From: Oscarella lobularis
Lineage: Eukaryota; Porifera; Homoscleromorpha; Homosclerophorida; Oscarellidae
DNA length: 64,000 bases
Assembly (NCBI RefSeq): GCF_947507565.1
Contig: NC_089187.1
Coordinates: 1,426,001-1,490,000 of the forward strand
Direction of reading: 5' to 3'
The position numbers and the translations under genes were made by a program. The notes beneath the pieces were generated by a model that was not told the origin of the DNA, made no database searches, and saw nothing but the letters and a program-made list of their open reading frames with translations. Shown here one piece after another: positions 11,581 to 23,492 of the stretch. Within the stretch, counting starts at the first letter, position 1. The number at the start of each line of letters is the position of its first letter.

Positions 11581-12114
11581 CAATAGACCCTTTAAGGGGG
11601 CGTGATTTTTTAGAGCATGCGCATTTGTTGACGGTAAAGAGTACAATCAATAACGATTATTTTCTGCGCATTTGTCGAAGAACGAGAGAGTCTGGCGTCG
11701 AACGGGCATTGGATTACGGTAGGCTTTGTTTTGACAGACTCAAGCATTTGCTTCCTGGGTTAATTTGTAGTCGTTATCGCCGCAAACTGCGATGTCGCCG
11801 CCATCTTGAGAAACATATACTCGGCTGCAACTTCGTTCCAAAAGCCCACACAAACAGCGCACCTTCACCGCCGGATGGAGCGTCTACAAACCTACTCACC
11901 CACCTTCTGCCTTGAGGTAAGCGTTTCTTCTAGCGGCGCAAATCGCCGATACAGCCTCGCACGTCGGCGTAGCGTCTTCAAAAGCGAAAAATTACACAAG
12001 ACGTCGCCACGAATCTTGTCTTACCGGTATCGTACGCCAATATTCTGCGTCTGCGCGTCACACTACGCTCTCGATCGCAGCACGATGGCGTCGTCGTCGT
12101 CTACTCCAAGCTAT
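11581..12114 (+). repeat. Left terminal inverted repeat, 534 bases
   Basis: It matches the reverse complement of 15256-15788 with only a few differences: one T indel near 11610, and aag versus aac near 11999. It contains the start codon (12085) and first ten codons of the plus-strand nuclease gene, so the promoter of that gene must lie inside the repeat. Confidence 0.95.
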
Positions 12115-13719
12115 GACGATCCTGCTCGATGGACTATCGCACGGCTTAAGGATTGGTTGCGACAACACAGTCGTAATGCACCGATCGGAGGAACTAGGTT
12201 ACAGCTTGTGGCGCATGTGAACAGTGTAATGAGGCGCGACGAACTTGAGGCAGAGCTAGAAGCAGCGGAAGTACAAGTTCACGTTAGTCAGCCGCCGGAT
12301 TATAGCATTCTTCCACGAGAGGATTCGACATGGTCAGATGATGTCGAGAACTTTCCGAAGCTAGACGAGGACGTGGTCGAGTCGTACCTCAAACAGTTTA
12401 GTGGTTATACTAAAGGCTGGAATACTGGAGTACGACTTGTGAGCGACGGTCATCTAACCGGTCTGTGTTACTTCGGTGAAGGTGGACGCGGCTTCTTCAA
12501 AGGGCGTTGCAAACCGACAATGTGCTCAATACCACCATTTTACAAACCCTTTGTTGTCGTGGATGTACCAGATGAAACAGACGGAGAGAGTCTCCAGATC
12601 CTTGGAGGAAACTGCACCTGCAAAGCAGGCCAGACGCAATCTTGCGTACACATTTGTGCTTTGATCATAATGGTGTCTTTTCTTGGAGAACAGAGCTGCA
12701 CGTCAAAGCCCTGTTACTGGGTTAGACCTAGTGCGTCTGGTACCACTGCACAAGCCGTCACATTTGCCAAAAATCTTGATCTTGGACATGTGGGGCAAGC
12801 AAAAGAATGGGAAGGTGAAGCATTGTGCATTGACGACCTCGAATCGCTGTTTATAGAAGCGGAAGTTTCCTGCTCTTGGACCGATTACAGAAAAATCGAG
12901 CGAGAAAATCGGGAGAAAAGTGTGTCTTCTGAGCTTCAGGCTCGGATCAGTATCGTCGATCCCGTAGCAAAACTGTAAGCCATTGCTAGGTCAAAATTGG
13001 AAGAAAATCTTACCGTTCAAGATCTTGTCGATGCGTTGCATGTGTCAAGTAGTGAACGCGAGGCTATTGCTGAAATGACGTCCGACCAGGCTTTAACGCC
13101 TCTGTGGCATCAGGCTCGACAACTGAGAATAACATCATCTAATTTTAGTTTGGTATGCAAGTATGGCGAGCCACGCCTTTTGCCACCGTCATCAGTAAAA
13201 CGCCTGCTTGGAAACGAAGATTTGTCAGGTCTAGCACCAATCAAATACGGCCGATCTACGGAATCGAAAGCGGTAGAAGAGTACAAGCGCGTGACTTCAC
13301 CACGTAGTGTTCATACCTGTGGATTCTACGTCGACGAAGATCTTCATTTCATAGGTGCATCACCGGACCGTATGATCGTACTTGCAGACGGCAGCAAAGG
13401 ACTGCTAGAAGTTAAGTGCCCATTCAAACATAGATTTTCAAGTATAGCTCGTGCTCTCGAGAATCCCAATTTTTGCCTTAGCATCGACAACGGAGAGATT
13501 AAGCTAAAAAAGAATCATCAATATTACTATCAAGTGACAGGACAAATGGGAGTTTGCCAGATGAATTGGCTTCACTTTGTTGTATACACCGAAATTGAAA
13601 TTCACATTGAAGAAATCAAGATCGTCCACCATCTCTGGGACCAAATGAAACGTTGTCTGTCATCATGTTATTACAATCAAATAGGCAAGCTGCATTTAGA
13701 ACGCTTGATGTCTGAGTGA
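12085..13719 (+). pseudogene. SAP-SWIM-YqaJ nuclease of ISL2EU-like element, one nonsense codon
   Basis: I chose the ATG at 12085 because the TIR copy on the other side also starts its gene there; the frame is open further upstream. Domains in order: a SAP-like helix pair (ARWTIARLKDWLRQH...GTRLQLVAHV), then a SWIM motif (NCTCKAGQTQSCVHICAL). Next comes a YqaJ exonuclease with LRITSSNF, GRSTESKAVEEY, GASPDRMIV, LEVKCPF and YYYQVTGQMGV, i.e. the acidic and Lys residues of the PD-(D/E)xK core are present. An in-frame TAA at 12976-12978 separates SWIM from YqaJ; the frame is otherwise continuous. In known relatives these are one protein, so this is a single disabling mutation. Confidence 0.85.
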
Positions 13720-13732
13720 CTACTAAGTGTTG

Positions 13733-15285
13733 TTAGTGACGTTCTCCGATGAGACGTACCTGTAGGTTTACGAGAGCAGCTGTAATAATCATTATCTGAT
13801 CCAAAGTACCTTGTGTTGTACTGTTGTTCTGTCGTCGGTTAATGTAATGAAATTCTCTTAGGCGGCCAAAAGCTCTTTCGACATGAACTCTAGCTGACGC
13901 TAATTTTCTGCTGTAAAGTGCTTCCTGTCCTGTCAACTGAGCTCTGCCTTTCAGGAAAGACGGGATGGACAGGAACGCTTGACGTTCAGCAAGCAAGTCG
14001 GCAACTTTGAAACCCCTGTCAGCTAGAATTCTCTGTCCTGGTTTTACAAGCTCAAGAAGACCACTTTTCTCCACAGTCTTTCTGTCAGAAGTACAACCAG
14101 GGAATCCCGATGACATGTACACAAATGAACCAGTATAGAGATCAATAGCCGCCAAATACTTCACCGTCGTGTGATTTTTGTAGGAAGAAAACGTTGCTTT
14201 CTGAGTAGAAAGTTTTCGAGGCTTTTCGGTAAATATTTCTGTGCAATCGATTGCCGCTACTGTGTTTGGGAAGTACGCCAAAACGTCCCATTTGGGACCC
14301 GCGGTTGTTTGAGGCCAGCTGATTATTTTTGAGAAATGTTTGAAAAGGAACGGCAACCATGCGCCCATGACCTTTGAAACGTAAGCTATAGAAACGCCAA
14401 AACGATATGCTAAGTCTTCTTCGTAGAGGCCCAATCGTAGTCTCAGCAGAACCATAAAAAATTCATCTTGCAGACAAATTTTTCGACTTGCTCCCGATGT
14501 TTGACGGGCGGGATAGCCGTGATCAAGACGAATACTTTCAACCGTTTGATCTGTGACACGCTTTGTTGATGGAAACAGAACAATGCTCTTTGCTGCAGGC
14601 TCCAACCATGCCCACAGTATGTTAAACGTTTTCAACCCAACGATCCCTGTGTGAAACTTCACTGCGGCATCAGATGTCAGTGAATCAATGCAAAATCTTT
14701 TCTTCTCCAAGGCAACCTGAAGCCGCGATCTTTCGATTCTTAACTGTGCGTTCTCGTCACGCAGTTCAGCGCAGTCCTTTCGCTGGCACTCTTCTTCGCA
14801 AACAGGCGGAACAGCCATTAAACATCATCATCATCATGTTCAACAGCAACGGGATCTGCTGTTACGAAATCTTCTGAGCTTGCACAAATCCCTTCGATCT
14901 CAGGTATCGCTGACAGTCGACTTGTCCGATATGTCTTGTGAGAGAATACTGTAGGCAGGATATTCTTGTCCTTCGCACTTGGACCCCATCTCTCCTCGTA
15001 ATGAAGGTTGAAAATGACAGCGCTTGAACCAGGAATCCAATCGCGGCCTCTCGTATCTTGACGAGATATTCTCCGTAAGACAATTTTGCGCACCGCCTCC
15101 GACATAGATGACAAGGAGAAGAGCTTCAATATTGATGCGGCGTTCGGGCAGCTTGTGCTGCTAAGCGATGAGCACCCACACAGAAGAGACGTACCGCCAG
15201 GTAGTTGAGGACAGCGATTTTTTCGATTGTGACAGCCTGGAACGCAGCACTGTCGATAGCTTGGAGTAGACGACGACGACGCCAT
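13733..15285 (-). pseudogene. DDE_4 (Harbinger/IS5-type) transposase with THAP-like N-terminus, one frameshift
   Basis: The N-terminal part starts at the ATG in the right repeat (15285) and shows CCVPGCHN, later RDWIP and AVIFNLHYEERW, resembling a THAP zinc finger. A normal THAP has Cys-X2-His where FNLH stands, so the third zinc ligand appears lost. This part ends in an Asp run and TAA at 14818-14820, overlapping by one frame with the next ORF (start 14818). That ORF holds a coiled coil, a helix-turn-helix region (YEEDLAYRFGVSIAYVSKVM), and the DDE core: AAIDCTEIF, SGFPGCTSDRKT, ILADRGFKVADLL and ARVHVERAFGRLREF. The two parts would fuse with a one-base shift. Confidence 0.85.
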
Positions 15286-15788
15286 CGTGCTGCGATCGAG
15301 AGCGTAGTGTGACGCGCAGACGCAGAATATTGGCGTACGATACCGGTAAGACAAGATTCGTGGCGACGTGTTGTGTAATTTTTCGCTTTTGAAGACGCTA
15401 CGCCGACGTGCGAGGCTGTATCGGCGATTTGCGCCGCTAGAAGAAACGCTTACCTCAAGGCAGAAGGTGGGTGAGTAGGTTTGTAGACGCTCCATCCGGC
15501 GGTGAAGGTGCGCTGTTTGTGTGGGCTTTTGGAACGAAGTTGCAGCCGAGTATATGTTTCTCAAGATGGCGGCGACATCGCAGTTTGCGGCGATAACGAC
15601 TACAAATTAACCCAGGAAGCAAATGCTTGAGTCTGTCAAAACAAAGCCTACCGTAATCCAATGCCCGTTCGACGCCAGACTCTCTCGTTCTTCGACAAAT
15701 GCGCAGAAAATAATCGTTATTGATTGTACTCTTTACCGTCAACAAATGCGCATGCTCTAAAAATCACGCCCCCTTAAAGGGTCTATTG
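15256..15788 (-). repeat. Right terminal inverted repeat, 533 bases
   Basis: Reverse complement of the left repeat. It carries the start codon (15283-15285) of the minus-strand transposase gene, so both genes of the element share the same 5' region and their first ten residues (MASSSSTPSY). Confidence 0.95.
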
Positions 15789-16035
15789 TAGAAGCAACAA
15801 AGTACCTTCTGGATTATTGAAAAAGCCATCATCCCTAGAAGACGTCCTTCGTCCTAACGAAAGGATTTGGTCAAGATTGCCTTGAAAATTATTTTGGAAT
15901 GGTTCGAACAAAGTGAAAATGCAATAGCAACCCATCAGCGAAGAAAGTGCTAGACGCATACTTCTCTACCTAAACGTCCCTCCCGAAAACTAAAGATAAC
16001 GTAATGAATTGAAAATAAACGGACTTCTACTAAAG
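15789..16035. other. No gene seen
   Basis: Flank between the transposon and the next minus-strand exon. Confidence 0.3.
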
Positions 16036-16634
16036 TTAGCTGTTTGCGCCTGTTTTACTTATTTTCTTCTTTGATGACTGCTGCTTCAGTTCGATTTGGG
16101 TCTTTTCGATTTCATAGTTGTTTTGGCCTCGCAAACAACCAACGCTAAAGCCCCGCATCCTAACCCAAAGTTCAACGATTTCAAGAAGAAGGCTGGACGC
16201 CGCTAATGTATATTCAATGGTTCGAGAGAGCGGAGACAACAACTTTTGCAATTCGCTATCCTGAACTATTTTCTTCACCAATTCATCTTGAGATGCCGAC
16301 TCAAATCGGATATTCTCCGGAAGAGATTTTGTCACTATGGTTTCCAGCCTCCGAAAGAGAAAATACGCTTTATCTTTATCTGAAAGGACAAAATGTCCTC
16401 CGCGGTAAACACTTTCCAGCCACACTGTTGTGTAGTTTCTGAACGTGTAGAAATGGTTGCGGTGTTCAGACGTTAGGCATATCTCTTCCGGTACTGCCAT
16501 AACCTGCAGACAAGCGATGTAGCAGCAGGCTTTGTCAGATGAATCGCTTGCGTAACGCTCAAAATCTCGGAAGTGCAACCTGCCTTTCAAGTACGTTAAA
16601 GCTTGTAGGGTAAAATTGTGTACTATTTCGGCCT
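16036..16634 (-). CDS. Terminal exon of an unknown gene, about 200 aa
   Basis: After a splice acceptor (acgaaaacag, read on the minus strand near 16634) the frame AEIVHNFTLQALTYLKG runs open to a stop at 16036. It has a Cys pair (KACCYIACLQ), an aromatic patch (FYTFRNYTTVWLESVYRGG) and a Lys/Gln-rich C-terminus. I do not recognise the family. The absence of internal stops across 200 codons and a correct acceptor support coding. Confidence 0.45.
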
Positions 16635-16759
16635 GTTTTCGTAAAGATGGTTTTATTCAAGACCTTTTTCTGATTTTCCGATTCTGATAGCGATAAAAAT
16701 GTTGTCGCAATATTCAAACCAGTTGAGAAATACCTACGTGATGCTTTGTCTCTCCTCAA

Positions 16760-18505
16760 CTACAATTTTTTCACTTTTTCCACAATTAATGAATTTGGGG
16801 AAGACGACTTACTACAATAAGTCATAAGATTAGTCCTTATGCACTCTTTACTTGCAAAAAGCAACAGCGAAAATGACAATGAAATCAATTCGTCACACAG
16901 TCAAGTATAGTTTTACGCCCATTGAAATCAACAAGACTTTAATACTTACGATATTTTGCCTCAGAAAAACAACGTTTAGATCTATTCTTATTTGATTGCC
17001 GCCAAGACAGTGAATGACATTCACCGAGTGGAAATAGCAAAAACTGCCCAAAAAACTGGCGTTTTGGATTTTTTGTCATAAATAATTAGGAAAAAGTCTA
17101 AACAGACATTAAAAGTCACTAAGCGTCTCAAAATCAGAAAAATAAATTTCAAAAACGACCGCAAGCAAAAAGGCCAAACATTAAGGCTATCATAAACTAC
17201 TTTAGGCATTCAGAAAAGGTAAGGCTCTCTAAACCGGTCTTAAGTCATTCAAATAAAACATAAAGCTCTTCGAGGCGATATCAGATGTCGTTGTAGAGTC
17301 AAAATCAATCTAGTTTTCTTTCGCTTATCCTAAGATAGCATTGGCGAGTGGTCTATTTGACGCTTTTTAGGCTCTCGCCTTCTATTGCTGGTCTTTAAGC
17401 CTACTTTTCTGTGTTGCTTTTTTGTCTGAGTAAAAGTTGTTCTCGTTGGTTATATTGTTTGCGTTGTGAAACTACTGTAAGTGTTCTAAAACTAAAAATC
17501 AAAATACTCAAAAAGTGAATTGATTTCATGCAACAGCCTTTCCCCAAGCCAGCTAACTGCCTTGCCTGCCTCTAACTATTCAAACTCTACGGCTTCTAAG
17601 AGAAACAGAAATCTTGTAACAGCAATGATAATGAATTTCCTATCGAACGTAAAAATGTAAGCAAGTTTTTGAAAATAATGCCATACATAGCGCAGAAACA
17701 GCCAGTGTGAGAAACTCAAAACTTCATAAATATAAATAGTATAAAGGAACATAGAAGTTCAAAGAGACAGAAAACTAAGTAGACACCACAAGTGAGGCAA
17801 TCTCAAAATAGGCCATGCAGCGATTTTGACTGAACAGCCACCGCATCTGAATCACCTCCAAGGGTTCTAAGTTTCTATTGAATGACTTACAATAGCCTTA
17901 CCTTTTTGCTTTAAATGCATAAAGTGGTTTTCAAGAGCCTGATTGTGACGTTTTTATGCCTGTGTCGTTTCCGAGTCTCTTCTGCTATTTTGAAGTGCTT
18001 AATTAAGAGTTTGTGTGAAGAGATCGTGTTCGTGTACAACTAATAAAGCTAATAAACCTACTGAGCGCTCATCCGTATCGATGCGGCCACATGATCGTGA
18101 TCAAACCCCACGGCTGTTTCGCTGCGGCATCTGACCTTCCTTAGAGTTCCCGGATAATACCCGGATGAGGTTCTGCATTTCAGCATTCGAGAGCGCGTGA
18201 AACAATTTTTTTACCAAAAGAAAGTAAGTTTTTTATGAAATGAAAACTAAGGTAAAGTTTAAGACTTTGGCTCTGTAAGTTCCCCATTTTCAATTTGTTT
18301 ACAAGTCGGAGTGAGTTTGGAACTAAGTCTCTGCTAGACGCACTTCACCAGTTATCTGAAAATCCGATTTCGGTTCTTTTAGTAAAGTAATCAACATTCT
18401 TTCACGTCGGGTGCACGCGGTGACTCCACACTTTTTTTTGGCGTAGTTTAGGGCACCGGTAGCGCGCTATGACGCCAGCGCGCGTTATTGCCGTGCTATT
18501 CGAAT
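16760..18505. other. No gene seen
   Basis: A/T-rich sequence without convincing exons. Short frames here lack splice support. Confidence 0.4.
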
Positions 18506-18509
18506 TGCA

Positions 18510-21500
18510 ATGGATTCTCATCGCGAAGCGTTACTTTCTCTCTGTCGAATTTGCTATCTAGACGCACAAGGAGCTTCTCCATGTGCGCGACTATGCCGAA
18601 GACATCGTCTACGCGTTTGGGATCGACATCTCGCGCGACGACTCGGATAACCATCCTTCCAAGCTGTGCGAAGCGTGTCAAGTCGTGATAGAGAGGTGCG
18701 CAAAGGCGGCCAAAAGTGGTCTAGTGTTTCGTCCAATGCAGAAAGCCGTTGGGTGGCAGCCTCACACAAGCGAGGAGTCATGCTTTGCTAGCGAAACGTA
18801 TAGCAAGCGTCGCAAAGGTGGGCGGCATCCGGCCAAGCGGTCTAAGTGCTGCGGTCGTCCTAAGCTGAACAGCGTCGAACATCTCACGCGTTTCTTGAGT
18901 TCTATCGCCCCGCCTTCCCGCCCACGCCCTGCTGAACTCCGCCGTCTTGTCGTGGGCCTCGTTGACCCTGATGTTTTGTCACAACTTACGTGCTTCATAT
19001 GCCTCGACATCGTAGACCAGCCGGTTAGAACGAAGTGTGATCATCTTGCCTGCCTAAATTGCCTGGTTGGCCAGTATCACACTCTTCAGTCGGAGGATGA
19101 TTGGATTTGCTCTTCTAAGGTTTGTGAAACTGTTTTTCATGACAGTTCTAAATCAATTCCTTTTAGAAAAGCTGGATCATTCTGAAAGCCTTACGGGCTT
19201 GTAGAGTCCTCCACTCGATCACTGAAGGTTGCAGCAGATTGAGTAAAATTATTTGAAAAGCAGTAAATTTACTAGCACACTGTGTAGATGATTTGTCGTA
19301 GTGGCTGCGGAGCTGTCATTTTGCTGGAACAGTTTAGCAGCCATTTGTGCCCATCGCCTTCTACTCCTGCCTCCCGAACAGTTGTCACTGTCAACGACGT
19401 GCTACAACGAACTGTCGAAACGCCTACGACAGTAGAAAAGCAGGCCGCCGGAAATGTCGTGCGACGAATGATTGCTTCATCTTGCCCTGAAGCAAATGAT
19501 TTTGCTGTTTCCTTGCCTGCTGGACGCGGAAAAGTAAACCTTTATTGACTCTAAGCTGATTGTGGTTTTTACAAAAGATTTTTTCTGCGTAGAGGCCAAT
19601 TCAATTTATAAAAACCGTTATGCCACGCATTCCGTCAGAGATTGCGTCCAAAAGAACTGTTCGTCAGAGAACAGGCGCTATAGAGAGAATACGAGCGGCA
19701 ATTAGCGGGGGAGACGGGGCAACCAGTCAGGCGCAATTGAGACACGAAGTAGCTAGGACAACAACGGAAGAACGTCTTGATTTTCTGAAGGATGCGGGGA
19801 TTTCAGTCCCAGCAAACAACGTCATTAGGCCAGACACGGGCTTGGCCCTGAAAGCCGACTTGGCGTTGCCTTTCAATAAACTACGAAAACTGAGAAGGTC
19901 AGTCTGAAGTTCTTGTCTATTCTTTAGGAATAGCAGCTAAGTTTCTTTGGTAGATGGCTTAGAAGTTGGGGAGTCAAGCTTCCTGGAGAACGCCGCGACA
20001 GAGAGTTAATGAAAAGCTGGGCTCCGAACGACTTTTTCTCCGAGATGGTCCTTTTCAGCTTCAAGTCTACCACTGGATCGGAACTACGACCAGCTCCTTA
20101 CGTGTGCATCCCAGATCTTCGGCTCACAATTGAATCAACCCTTGATAATTTAGACAAGTAATTAAATAACTACAGCGCAAACATTTTATCAATACAGATC
20201 TCTTTAGGAGTGGAATGTTGACGTGGCATGACGGCTGTATTCCGCGTGACCACATCTGGATTAAAGTTGGAGGAGACCACGGAGGTGGTTCCTTCAAGTT
20301 TTCTTTTCAAATAGGAAACACTCAGTTCGTGAACTCGGTTAAAAACACGTTTCCTATTTGCTGTTTTCAAGCAGGTGACTCTATCACAAATCTGAATATC
20401 GCCTTGGCACGATATAAAGACCAAATAAGTGAGATGTCTTCTGCTAAATGGAGGTGCGACAAAAATCTTAAATAATGCCTTATTACTTATTTTTATTTTA
20501 GAGAGAAGAACTCTATGTTTTTCGCTTTCGGAGACTATGAATTTCTTTCTCGCTTGTACGGAATATCTGGAGGGTCGGGTAAAAGCACCTTAGTAAAACT
20601 TTTACTTAGCAATTTAGCAAAAATGTAAATTAAGGACGTCGGCCGTGTCTTTGGTGTCACAGCACTAACGAGAAAGGAGCGACAGTCGGTCTCTCAGAAG
20701 GTTGCAAGAAGACTACAGACGGTTTTGTGCCGCCGGATCCAAAATCAAAGACGCCAAAAAGTTCAACAACGTTATATCAGCTCCTCTCCTCAACATAGAT
20801 GTGGATCACGTAAATGGCGCGGAAAACAGCAATGAATTGGAATTTATTTTTTATTTGCAGGTGGCTATTCCTGCTCTCCACGTTAGCCTTGGAATTTTTA
20901 CTCGTCTTTTTACTTTATTTGAAAGTGCTTGTCGCACTTTGGATGATCAATATCTAAAGGAAAAGGAAAAAGGATTCATAAAAAGAGCAGAAAAAACGAA
21001 GCGTCTAGAAGAAAAAGCGTCTCTTTTTCTTCAGAATCTCACATGGTTTTGCCTCTCTGGCCCGGACGAATATGAAGAGAATAGAAGACATGAAAGCCGA
21101 AGTTAATTGACTTCAGCTGAAAGTAAAGATGATTCAGGTAGTTGTGTTTGACGCTGTTCTCTTTGTGATAGTGGAATGTCATTATATTTTAGAAAGAAAA
21201 CGAAGAGGAAGTTTCTCAATTTTCGTCTAAAGGTGGTGTGTGCATGAATGCGGTGGAGTCGGCACTGTCACGTTGCGGAATCCAAAGGCAAGCGTACTTT
21301 GGCGGCGCGTTTATAGGAAACCACGTGCATAAGGCCCTCAGAGTTAGTCCGATTAATTTACTGTTTTCAAGTCAACCTACTTCCAATTTTAGGAAGAGAA
21401 TTTACAACGAATTCTCGAATCAGTCCGACTGCCATTTAGTGACAGTGCAGAACTCAAACGTGACGCTGACACAGTAGCATCAAAATTTACCAAAGCTTTC

Positions 21501-21937
21501 AGCTTCTTCCGAAGTTGCCATGACTTCTACAGTCTTTCGCGAAAGCTATCAGAGGAAGAAATCAAAGAGCTGGGCAAGAAACCTAAGTATCTATGATTTT
21601 TAGCCTTGTTTAGACGCGTCAATCAAGACATTTATGAATTTTTATCGAACTTCGTTTCCGTCCGCGTCTGTTACGCCAAAAATGCACTTCTTGGAAGAGC
21701 ACGTCATGCCGTGGATACGGCAGAAAAGGGTTGGGCTGTCGTTCCACGGGGAACAAGGAGCGGAATCGATACATCATCAATTTAACGAGCTCAACAGAGC
21801 ATATGCGTCGATTCGGTAAGAACGGAAGAGTTCGAAAGGAAATAATTTGTTAACATGAAATTTTTGCCAGTGATCCATTGGAAAAGCTGAAGACGGTAAT
21901 GAAATACCACTACGTTCACAGCTTTCCAGGAATTTAG
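18510..21937 (+). pseudogene. RAG1-N-terminal-like gene, 12 exons (N-RAG-TP-like)
   Basis: Exon 1 (18510-19119) has LCRIC at the start, then IVYAFGIDISRDDSDNHPSKL with CEAC and VGWQPHTSEESC, which parallels the central zinc region of vertebrate RAG1 (FRIDV...IHPTEFC...WHPHTPSC). A RING finger follows (LTCFICLDIVDQPVRTKCDH, CLNC), and exon 2 (19288-19533) adds ICRSGCGAVILLEQFSSHLC, matching the RAG1 zinc finger after the RING. Exons 3-12 (19593-19897, 19954-20157, 20208-20453, 20502-20578, 20635-20809, 20861-21138, 21193-21342, 21393-21585, about 21611-21815, 21871-21937) encode a different large domain. It includes LTWHDGCIPRDHIWIKVGGD, GDSITNLNIALARYKDQI, RPCLWC and HGEQGAESIHHQFN. Nothing resembles the RAG1 core. 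Lesions: frameshifts near 18560 and 20665, a TAA after 21104, and a phase mismatch before exon 11. Confidence 0.75.
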
Positions 21938-21956
21938 AAAACCAAACAGGGCGGTG

Positions 21957-22057
21957 ATGACCATGATGGTTGTGGGGTGGTGGTGGAGGTGGTGGTGGTG
22001 GTGGCGGTGGTGGTGGGGGGTGCGGGGGTGGCGGTGGTGGCGGGTGGGGGTGACAAC
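21957..22057 (+). repeat. GGT/GGC-rich microsatellite
   Basis: A run of ggtggtgg/ggcggtgg words, purine-biased, about 100 bases, just after the end of the RAG1-like gene. The proline-rich minus-strand frame across it is a simple-sequence artefact. Confidence 0.9.
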
Positions 22058-22139
22058 AAGCGAATAGAATGAGAAGAGGCTTCAACTAACCACAGCATGT
22101 CTAAGTAGAGCAGAGCAAGTAAACATTGTACGTGTAAAG

Positions 22140-22329
22140 AGAGAAATTTTGCACCTATTTGTGTATGTGGGGTCTAAACTCAGCGTCCGCTTCCGCAATA
22201 TAGAGTGTCCGCTATAAGAGAGAGAACTAAGAAGAAAAATGGTCGAAAAACTTTGGGACCAAGCAGACTGTCCGGTTTAACAGCGGTGTCCGCTTTTTAG
22301 GGAGTCCGGATAAAGAGGTTTGACTGTAG
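22140..22329 (-). mobile_element. Terminal part of a pogo/Tigger-type element or MITE
   Basis: Read on the minus strand, it begins acagtcaaacctctttatcc and continues with repeated gtccgct/agcggac words typical of pogo/Tigger terminal regions. A TA flanks the outer end. No transposase lies inside, so this is a solo end or a short non-autonomous derivative. Confidence 0.45.
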
Positions 22330-23492
22330 CCTGCAGCTCAATGACGCCCGATTTTATATAAAACGACTCTAAGCAGAAAATGGTATAATCAAATTATTGC
22401 ATATAACAAGTTATGCACTTACTAAATGCAGTAGAAATAAATTATTTGCGGCTGTAAGGTAATTTTCAACTTAGCTGTGCTTCGAAGTCAGATTGTTTCA
22501 TCTGCTGCTATTAACAGCAGTTTGACAGCAGAACTACATGCCAAGAAGGCAGACATAGGTAAAGCCCATAAATAAATTAATTACATCGCATAAATTGAAG
22601 GAAAAGTGATCTAGATGAAAAGACTCGTCAAATCCAACGTTTGAAAGAAGAAAGTGAACGAATACAAACCGGTAAACTTTGTTTGATTGTCTTTCTCCGT
22701 TCTTCACGGCACCCATTAGAGTCGTTCCTTGGCTTATGCAAATCATTCAAGGAAGCTTTTTGTCAGCACGTACCTAAAGAAGGAAAACTCTACAGTGCAA
22801 CGGAAATGGAAGCTTTTTGCGAAAATCATTCCCCTGGATTGTTCAGCCTCCTTGAAAAAGCCATAACAAGCGACTATTCGCTTCAGACGGATTCCGAAAG
22901 ACGAGCAGCTCTCCAGCAAACTCGAGTTGTTGGAGAGTTGCATCGCCTGGCGTTTCTCGGCAACCAGGTATACAGTGCTCGCGCGCATGTCTTACCGCAC
23001 GCGTGCTCATGACGTCAAGCGCGGTTCATTCAAATGTTGTACGAGAGGGATTGTTCTACACAATACATCAACGTGCAGCAACTATTTCGCCATCTTCGTG
23101 AGAAGTATCTTACTGGTACAATACGCTGTGTGGTCACTGATAGGCTGTACTGTTTTTGGGTCCGCCAGGACAAAGATGTCACACGGTTTGCAGCATCGAT
23201 TTCGGATTAACTTCCTAACAATCTACTTCATTTTGTCTGATGTTTCTATTAATTGCATTAAGCGAAATGTCTTGTCTTATGCAAAAAAAAATTTCAGTCG
23301 GTTTGTTGAGCTCCTATATTTCCTTGAAGATGCCGTCGTTTACGAAATTTCTTGCAAATCTGTCTCTGTGCCATCGTTACCCTAAACTTGTATTAACTGG
23401 AATTTTTGTTAAGTAAAAATTTAAAAAATTATTGTACACTGTCACGTGATTATGCCTTTCGTTAGCGCACTACACTCTAGTGACTTTCGAAA

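Larger units (their letters stand above)
11581..15788. mobile_element. ISL2EU-like DNA transposon (4,208 bases), copy 1
   Basis: The unit is bounded by near-perfect inverted repeats (11581-12114 and 15256-15788, starting caatagaccctttaaggggg). Inside are two genes that converge tail to tail with about 14 bases between their stop codons: a SAP-SWIM-YqaJ nuclease (plus) and a THAP-like/DDE_4 transposase (minus). That combination is what I know as the ISL2EU group of IS5-related eukaryotic transposons. No obvious target duplication is visible immediately outside (aatg on the left, taga on the right). Because of one nonsense codon and one frameshift, this copy is not autonomous now. Confidence 0.85.

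Noticed and set aside
11581-11915. Protein-coding ORF of 113 aa at the start of the left inverted repeat
   Set aside because: The same frame exists in the right repeat because the DNA is duplicated; it lies upstream of the gene start and has no domain.
11581-15788. TTAA target duplication for the element with 534-base repeats
   Set aside because: TTAA occurs eleven bases inside each end, but the sequence outside it is still part of the inverted repeat, so it is not the duplication.
18510-21937. A true RAG1/ProtoRAG locus
   Set aside because: No RAG1 core blocks and no RAG2-like kelch gene are visible nearby; only the N-terminal zinc region matches.
21777-22085. Proline-histidine-rich minus-strand protein
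   Set aside because: It is a translation of the GGT/GGC microsatellite.
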